Notes under the pieces: model-generated | What the model was told of the DNA's origin: nothing | Database searches by the model: none | Seen by the model: only the letters and a program-made list of their open reading frames with translations | Part shown: positions 5,752 through 9,624 of the stretch, in pieces | How positions within the stretch are numbered: position 1 is the stretch's first letter | How the letters are laid out: every line of letters begins with the position of its first letter | Program-made: the position numbers and the translations under genes | NCBI GenBank assembly: GCA_020026115.1 | Contig: JAHHQY010000044.1 | Location: 1-9,624 of the forward strand | Direction of reading: 5' to 3' | DNA: 9,624 bases | Source of the DNA: Actinobacillus sp. | GTDB taxonomy: Bacteria; Pseudomonadota; Gammaproteobacteria; Enterobacterales; Pasteurellaceae

Positions 5752-6342
5752 ATGTCAAAAAACATCGCTCAACTTCCTGTTCATCATCAAAAAAAACGCC
5801 AAGCATTACGTCAAGAAATGCGCCAAAAACGCCAAAATTCTGCCTTGCTGACGGCCCTTGCTGAAGAAACCTTTATTCAAAAAGTCTGCGAATTTATCAC
5901 TCAACAAAAAGCCAAAACTGTCGCTTTATATTTTTCCTTTGACGGTGAAGTGCCGACGGAAAAACTTATTCAAACCTTATGGCAAAAAGACATCAAGGTG
6001 TGCTTGCCTATTTTGCATCCTAAGGAAAAAGGCCAACTTTTGTTTTTGTCTTATGAAAAAAATACGCCGATGGAAAAGAATAAATTTGGCATTCTTGAAC
6101 CTTGTTTTAAGCAAGAAAATTTAGTGCCTTTAGAGAACATCGACATTATTTTTACGCCTTTAGTAGCCTTTGATAAACAGCATTATCGGCTTGGTCTGGG
6201 CGGAGGATTTTATGATCGTACGCTAGAAAATTGGCAACAGAAAAATTTTCTTCCCGTAGGTTTAGCTTATACTTGGCAAGAAGTGGAAAATTTACCGCTT
6301 GCGCCTTGGGACGTGCCACTTTTTCAGATTATTACCGACTAA
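5752..6342 (+). CDS. fau: 5-formyltetrahydrofolate cyclo-ligase
   Basis: Also called ygfA or MTHFS, this cytosolic enzyme converts 5-formyl-THF plus ATP to 5,10-methenyl-THF and so salvages an inhibitory folate form. The 196-residue product shows the family layout: an N-terminal basic helix with the nucleotide-contacting Arg region (KKRQALRQEMRQKR, 14-27), the folate-site loop FSFDGEVPTE (61-70), PLVAFD (136-141) and the signature RLGLGGGFYDR (146-156; consensus GxGGGFYDR). There is no strong Shine-Dalgarno (only TTGGA before the ATG). The start is 16 nt beyond the 6S RNA end, so translation probably depends on read-through or processing of an ssrS-fau transcript, as in E. coli. The C-terminus, VPLFQIITD, shares a near-identical 18-bp DNA segment with the start of priA. 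Confidence 0.95.
   Translation: MSKNIAQLPVHHQKKRQALRQEMRQKRQNSALLTALAEETFIQKVCEFITQQKAKTVALYFSFDGEVPTEKLIQTLWQKDIKVCLPILHPKEKGQLLFLSYEKNTPMEKNKFGILEPCFKQENLVPLENIDIIFTPLVAFDKQHYRLGLGGGFYDRTLENWQQKNFLPVGLAYTWQEVENLPLAPWDVPLFQIITD
6313..6330 (+). repeat. 18-bp near-repeat, fau copy (other copy in priA at 6437-6454)
   Basis: GTGCCACTTTTTCAGATT here and GTGCCACTTTTTCAAATT at 6437-6454 differ at one base. Both are read as Val-Pro-Leu-Phe-Gln-Ile in their respective genes, 124 bp apart. VPL is expected at the PriA N-terminus, so priA is the more likely source if this is not chance. Confidence 0.6.
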
Positions 6343-6350
6343 AAGGCACT

Positions 6351-6360
6351 TCGCGCCGAA
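6351..6360 (+). repeat. TCGCGCCGAA motif copy between fau and priA
   Basis: An exact copy of the 10-mer in non-coding DNA, followed by ATTTTT and preceded by GGCACT. Coding constraint cannot explain this copy. It lies 8 nt after the fau stop and could also form a weak GCGCC/GGCGC pairing with 6379-6383. Confidence 0.65.
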
Positions 6361-6409
6361 ATTTTTCTTAGCCTTAAAGGCGCATAAATTTTTTAAAAGT
6401 AGGATTTGC

Positions 6410-8602
6410 ATGCAACTTGTTAGTGTGGCGTTACCTGTGCCACTTTTTCAAATTTTTGATTATTTATTACCTGAAAATAGCCATGTTGTGCAAGGTGCGC
6501 GAGTGGAAGTGCCATTTGGTTCGCAAAAAAAAATAGGGATTGTGGTAGGTTTTCCGCAAAATCCTTGCGTAGATTTGGCAAAATTGAAACCCATTTATCG
6601 AGTATTAGATACAGAAAGTTTATATTCTGATGCTTTATGGCGACTGCTTTTGTGGGGCGCTCAATATTATCACACCGCCTTAGGCGAGGTTTTGTATAAC
6701 GCCTTACCTGTGCATTTGCGTCAAGGCAAAAGTGCGACGCAAGCAAGTAAAATTTTATGGAAACCAACTTTAGAAGGCTTACAGGCTTTGGAAAATCCGA
6801 AAACGGCGTCTTTGTCAGCTAAACGTCAAGAAGCCTTATGCGCCGCACGCGATGGTGAAATGGAAAAAGGTCATAACCCATATAATGCGAGCATTTGGTC
6901 GGCGTTAAAAAAACACGAATGGATCGAAGAAGAAAAAGCCCCTGTGCGCATACAAACTTGGCAAGAAAAATTAGCTGGGCAAGAGATCACTCGCGCCGAA
7001 AATGTGTTGCGCTTAAATACAGAACAAGCCTTGGCCTTAAGTTTATTAGAAAGTCAGCAAGGCTTTCAAACTTGGTTATTAGATGGCGTAACGGGTTCGG
7101 GCAAAACGGAAATTTATTTGCAATATATTGCGCATATTTTGCAACAAGGAAAGCAAGTTTTGGTTTTAGTGCCAGAAATTGGTTTAACGCCACAAATGGG
7201 GCAACGCTTTCGAGCGCGCTTTAATGTGACGCTGGATATGTTGCATTCTAATGTGAAAGACAACGAACGTTTACGCATTTGGCAACGCGTGAAAAGTGGG
7301 CAAACCGCGATTTTAATCGGCACGCGCTCAGCACTTTTTACGCCTTTTCAAGACTTAGGCTTAATTATTCTTGATGAAGAACATGATCGCTCTTTTAAAC
7401 AGCAAGACGGCTGGCGTTATCACGGGCGAGATCTTTCCGTCGTGTATGCAAAAATATTAAATATTCCTATTTTACTTGGCTCTGCAACGCCAAGTTTAGA
7501 AACCTTGCATAACGTAGAACAAGGGAAATATCGCCGTTTAACCTTAACCAAACGAGCGGGAAAAGGTTCACCTTTGCATCATTTTGTGATTGATATGAAA
7601 AAACAAGCGGTGCGTAATGGTTTATCTGTAAGTTTAATTGAAAAAATTCGCGCCCATTTGGCTTGCGGTAATCAAGTGTTACTTTTTTTAAATCGTCGCG
7701 GTTTTGCGCCGGTGTTGTTATGTCATGAATGCGGTTGGATTGTAAATTGCCAACATTGCGATAAGCCTTTGACTTATCATCAGAAAAAACGCGTTTTACG
7801 CTGTCATCATTGCGGTTCTCAAAAGGCCATTCCTATGCAATGTGGGCAATGTGGTTCGACTTATTTAATCACCACCGGATTAGGCACCGAGCAGTTAGAA
7901 AATAATTTACAGGAAATTTTTCCAGAAACCTTGATTACTCGCATTGATCGTGACAGCACCGCACGCAAAGGGGCGTTGGAAAAGCAGTTAAAAGCCGTTG
8001 AGCAAGGTCAAAGTCAAATTTTAATTGGCACGCAAATGTTAGCTAAAGGACATCATTTCCCTAATGTAACGCTCGTTGCAATTTTAGATGTCGATGGCGC
8101 ATTATTTTCTTTGGATTATCGAGCAGAAGAGCAATTAGCGCAGTTGTATGTACAGGTTTCAGGACGAGCAGGACGGGCGGAAAAAGCCGGTGAAGTGATT
8201 TTGCAAACCCATTATAAAGATCATCCTTTATTGCACACGTTACTCGCCAAAGGCTACGGAGATTTTGCTAAAACTGCGTTGCAACAGCGCAAAATGATAG
8301 GATTACCGCCTTACAGTGCGCAAGCGTTAATTCGTGGACAAAGTAAAAATAGCGCAAATAGCGAACAATTATTGCAAAAAATGGCAAATTATTTACAAAA
8401 TCTTCAGGTGGCAGAGTTGCAAATTTTAGGGCCAATGCCAGCACCAATGGCTAAAAAAGCGGGTATGAGTCGCTGGCAACTTTTATTGCAACATCCCAAC
8501 CGTCAAGTTTTACAAAAGGTATTGCATCATTTTCCTCATGATACTTTTTTAAGCAGTACAGTACGTTGGCACATCGATATTGATCCGCAAGATTTAAGTT
8601 AA
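6410..8602 (+). CDS. priA: Primosomal protein N', replication-restart helicase PriA
   Basis: PriA is a 3'-to-5' superfamily 2 DNA helicase that recognises stalled or collapsed forks and loads PriB/DnaT and DnaB-DnaC. The 730-residue protein (E. coli 732) has the 3'-DNA-binding N-terminus (VALPVPLFQIFDYLLPE), Walker A GVTGSGKT (226-233), motif II DEEH (322-325) and motif III GSATPS (357-362). Eight zinc-binding cysteines are present (C438, C441, C447, C450, C465, C468, C478, C481), followed by GTQMLAKGHHF (540-550) and QVSGRAGR (582-589). I chose the ATG at 6410 because family homology begins there and AGGA (6401-6404) precedes it; the open frame extends back to 6299 only as an overlap with fau. 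It lies 67 nt after fau and 127 nt before the ftsN-like gene. The priA-ftsN closeness is known in enterobacteria, with other genes between. It is complete, with all motifs intact. Confidence 0.97.
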   Translation: MQLVSVALPVPLFQIFDYLLPENSHVVQGARVEVPFGSQKKIGIVVGFPQNPCVDLAKLKPIYRVLDTESLYSDALWRLLLWGAQYYHTALGEVLYNALPVHLRQGKSATQASKILWKPTLEGLQALENPKTASLSAKRQEALCAARDGEMEKGHNPYNASIWSALKKHEWIEEEKAPVRIQTWQEKLAGQEITRAENVLRLNTEQALALSLLESQQGFQTWLLDGVTGSGKTEIYLQYIAHILQQGKQVLVLVPEIGLTPQMGQRFRARFNVTLDMLHSNVKDNERLRIWQRVKSGQTAILIGTRSALFTPFQDLGLIILDEEHDRSFKQQDGWRYHGRDLSVVYAKILNIPILLGSATPSLETLHNVEQGKYRRLTLTKRAGKGSPLHHFVIDMKKQAVRNGLSVSLIEKIRAHLACGNQVLLFLNRRGFAPVLLCHECGWIVNCQHCDKPLTYHQKKRVLRCHHCGSQKAIPMQCGQCGSTYLITTGLGTEQLENNLQEIFPETLITRIDRDSTARKGALEKQLKAVEQGQSQILIGTQMLAKGHHFPNVTLVAILDVDGALFSLDYRAEEQLAQLYVQVSGRAGRAEKAGEVILQTHYKDHPLLHTLLAKGYGDFAKTALQQRKMIGLPPYSAQALIRGQSKNSANSEQLLQKMANYLQNLQVAELQILGPMPAPMAKKAGMSRWQLLLQHPNRQVLQKVLHHFPHDTFLSSTVRWHIDIDPQDLS
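6991..7000 (+). repeat. TCGCGCCGAA motif copy in priA
   Basis: An exact copy on the plus strand, followed by AATG. It encodes Arg-Ala-Glu in the linker before the PriA helicase domain (ITRAENV, near residue 195). Confidence 0.6.
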
Positions 8603-8729
8603 TGGCAAAATAGCTAAAATGAGTTAAAAAAAGCGCGCATTTAGGCTAGAAAGCACATAGAAATTTCAGTAAAATTCAAGCCGTTGTAAATAAACACAGT
8701 AAAACTAAGGATAAGAAAAGGGAAAGGAT

Positions 8730-9341
8730 ATGGCCAAAAAAATTTCGGCGCGAACAAGTGTGAAAAAAACAAAAAAACAATCTAAAAAAGCGATAATTAT
8801 CAGTGTGTTAATTATTTTGTTTTGCGCTGTTGGCGCATTGTTTATGCTCACCAAGCAAAGCAAAGTGGAAACAATAGAACCTGTAAAAGAAGAGGTTAAG
8901 CCGAAGGTAGAATTACCGCCACCGCCAGAGGAAAAATGGAGTTATATCAAAGCGTTAGAAAGTAGAACAGTAAATGATAACGGCCAGCAGACGCAAAATA
9001 AGCAAAACCATTCAGCGTCAGAAAAGCTGAGCAAAACTACGCAGAAAAAAGAAACAGGCTTATGGGCGGTTTTAGATAATACGCAAACGGACACTGTACA
9101 AAAGAGCAAACCACAAATAAGTAGTGGCAAAGTTTTTGGCTTGCAATGTGGCGCATTTGATCAACAAAATCAAGCAGAAACGCGTCAAGCCAAATTGGCA
9201 ATGTTAGGCTTTAGTGCACATATTGAAAAAGGCGGAAAATGGTATCGTGTTTTTATTGGCCCGATTGGTACGCGTAGTCAAGCGCAACAGGCTTTAAATA
9301 AAACGCAAGGCACGGTAGATTGCCTGGTTATCGCGATGTAA
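8730..9341 (+). CDS. ftsN: Cell division protein FtsN (short form)
   Basis: FtsN is a bitopic inner-membrane protein, the late divisome member that triggers septal peptidoglycan synthesis via FtsA and FtsQLB. The 203-residue product has a very basic cytoplasmic tail (1-20, Lys/Arg-rich), one membrane segment (about 20-40), a proline stretch ELPPPPEEKWSYIKALESR (61-79) that matches the essential first periplasmic helix of E. coli FtsN (EERWRYIKELESR), a Gln/Lys/Ser/Thr linker (80-130), and a C-terminal SPOR domain (about 132-202) beginning FGLQCGAFDQQNQAE. C140 and C198 match the SPOR disulfide. E. coli FtsN is about 319 aa; the linker is what is shorter here. The RBS GGAAAGGA lies before the ATG. 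The H1 helix distinguishes it from other SPOR proteins such as DedD, DamX and RlpA. Confidence 0.88.
   Translation: MAKKISARTSVKKTKKQSKKAIIISVLIILFCAVGALFMLTKQSKVETIEPVKEEVKPKVELPPPPEEKWSYIKALESRTVNDNGQQTQNKQNHSASEKLSKTTQKKETGLWAVLDNTQTDTVQKSKPQISSGKVFGLQCGAFDQQNQAETRQAKLAMLGFSAHIEKGGKWYRVFIGPIGTRSQAQQALNKTQGTVDCLVIAM
8744..8753 (-). repeat. TCGCGCCGAA motif copy in ftsN
   Basis: An exact copy on the minus strand, followed by ATTTTTTTGG and preceded by CACTTGT. Its flanks resemble those of the intergenic copy at 6351 (CACT-TCGCGCCGAA-ATTTTT). It is antisense to the ftsN codons for Ser-Ala-Arg, so the Arg-Ala-Glu codon explanation does not hold for this copy. Confidence 0.65.
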
Positions 9342-9457
9342 GTTTTTTATTTTTACCACATTCAGCCATTTTTTCGCGCAATAAATTTTGTTTGTTCTTT
9401 CAGTGGGGATTTAAAAGAAAAGGCAAAGTTACGTTATTTTTCCGAAAAAACGCCCAC

Positions 9458-9467
9458 TTGCGCCGAA
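9458..9467 (+). repeat. One-mismatch TTGCGCCGAA motif copy after ftsN
   Basis: TTGCGCCGAA followed by AAATT, differing from the exact motif at the second base, preceded by CCCAC. It lies in the gene-free stretch 9342-9572. That stretch otherwise holds AT-rich DNA, a small inverted repeat GTTTG-TG-CAAAC (9489-9500) and the tRNA-Lys promoter. I see no hairpin terminator for ftsN there. Confidence 0.5.
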
Positions 9468-9523
9468 AAATTGGTTAATTTGATGTTTGTTTGTGCAAAC
9501 GAGAAAAAAAATAAAAAAAGTTG

Positions 9524-9560
9524 TTGATTATTAAAATAAACTGAGTATTATACGCCCCCG
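9524..9560 (+). promoter_or_regulatory. tRNA-Lys promoter with GC-rich discriminator
   Basis: TTGATT (9524-9529) and TATTAT (9546-9551) are 16 bp apart. Directly after the -10 lies cgcccccg (9553-9560), a GC-rich discriminator of the kind found in stringently (ppGpp/DksA) controlled stable-RNA promoters. An A-rich tract upstream (9501-9519) could serve as an UP element. The predicted start near 9558 leaves about 15 nt of 5' leader before the tRNA. Confidence 0.65.
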
Positions 9561-9572
9561 TTACAGCGAAAA

Positions 9573-9624
9573 GGGTCGTTAGCTCAGTCGGTAGAGCAGT
9601 AGACTTTTAATCTATTGGTCGAAG
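9573..9624 (+). tRNA. tRNA-Lys(UUU), 5' part only
   Basis: The gene begins GGGTCGTTAGCTCAGTCGG, with the acceptor strand and D-arm. The anticodon arm has stem GTAGA/TCTAT around the loop CTTTTAA, with anticodon TTT at 9606-9608. The variable region and start of the T-arm follow, and the gene is cut by the window end. It closely matches bacterial tRNA-Lys. Being last before the edge, it may head a tRNA cluster. Confidence 0.93.

Noticed and set aside
6299..6409. 37-residue PriA extension overlapping the end of fau
   Set aside because: The residues have no resemblance to PriA and the region is coding in fau's frame; the ATG at 6410 with AGGA gives the normal PriA length.
6420..6767. Open frame of 115 codons antisense to priA
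   Set aside because: The composition follows from the complement of priA codons; no start signal or recognisable domain was seen.
7603..7611. ACAAGCGGT, the Actinobacillus-type uptake core
   Set aside because: It is a single exact copy inside priA codons (Lys-Gln-Ala-Val). Two imperfect relatives (near 1722 and 6294) exist, but one exact 9-mer is too little to assign the uptake type of this genome.
9489..9500. GTTTG-TG-CAAAC inverted repeat as an operator or terminator
   Set aside because: Five-base arms with no T run; it does not match a regulator site I recognise and is easily due to chance in AT-rich DNA.

Overview
The window is A+T-rich chromosomal DNA from a gammaproteobacterium, most probably a member of the Pasteurellaceae. 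Two things point there: the protein sequences (EnvC, GpmA, PepP, YgfB, ZapA, Fau, PriA and a short FtsN), and the gammaproteobacterial arrangement ygfB-pepP divergent from zapA-ssrS(6S RNA)-fau. This placement comes from reading the sequence without any database search. There is no phage, IS element, CRISPR array or obvious accessory island; nearly everything is housekeeping.

Layout: (1) 1-85, the 3' part of tRNA-Asn(GUU) and a strong terminator. (2) 89-1228 minus, envC, the activator of septal murein amidases. (3) 1311-2150 plus, a GT8-family LPS-type glycosyltransferase; a C8 homopolymer at its 3' end shifts the frame and removes a basic C-terminal tail that is still intact in another frame up to 2227. 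(4) 2318-3001 plus, gpmA, with its own promoter and terminator. (5) 3097-5021 minus, the ygfB-pepP operon, which ends in a terminator facing that of gpmA. (6) 5173-6342 plus, zapA, 6S RNA (about 5557-5735) and fau. (7) 6410-9341 plus, priA and an ftsN-like SPOR-domain division gene. (8) 9342-9572, a gene-free stretch holding a tRNA promoter, then the start of tRNA-Lys(UUU), which runs off the window.

Three products act in cell division: EnvC switches on amidases that split septal peptidoglycan, the FtsN-like protein binds the denuded glycan produced by amidases and activates septal synthesis, and ZapA cross-links FtsZ filaments. The others cover LPS decoration, glycolysis (GpmA), proline-peptide turnover (PepP), folate salvage (Fau), replication restart (PriA) and stationary-phase control of RNA polymerase (6S RNA).

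The points most worth following up are: the poly-C tract in the glycosyltransferase, a likely on/off or tail-switching site; a 10-mer, TCGCGCCGAA, present in five exact copies on both strands, one of them in an inverted pair that forms the pepP terminator, which resembles the behaviour of a DNA uptake signal although it is not the known Haemophilus or Actinobacillus core; and a roughly 10-residue insertion in the metal-site loop of PepP, coded by a stretch with three GCGATC copies. I found no convincing wholly new multi-gene system.
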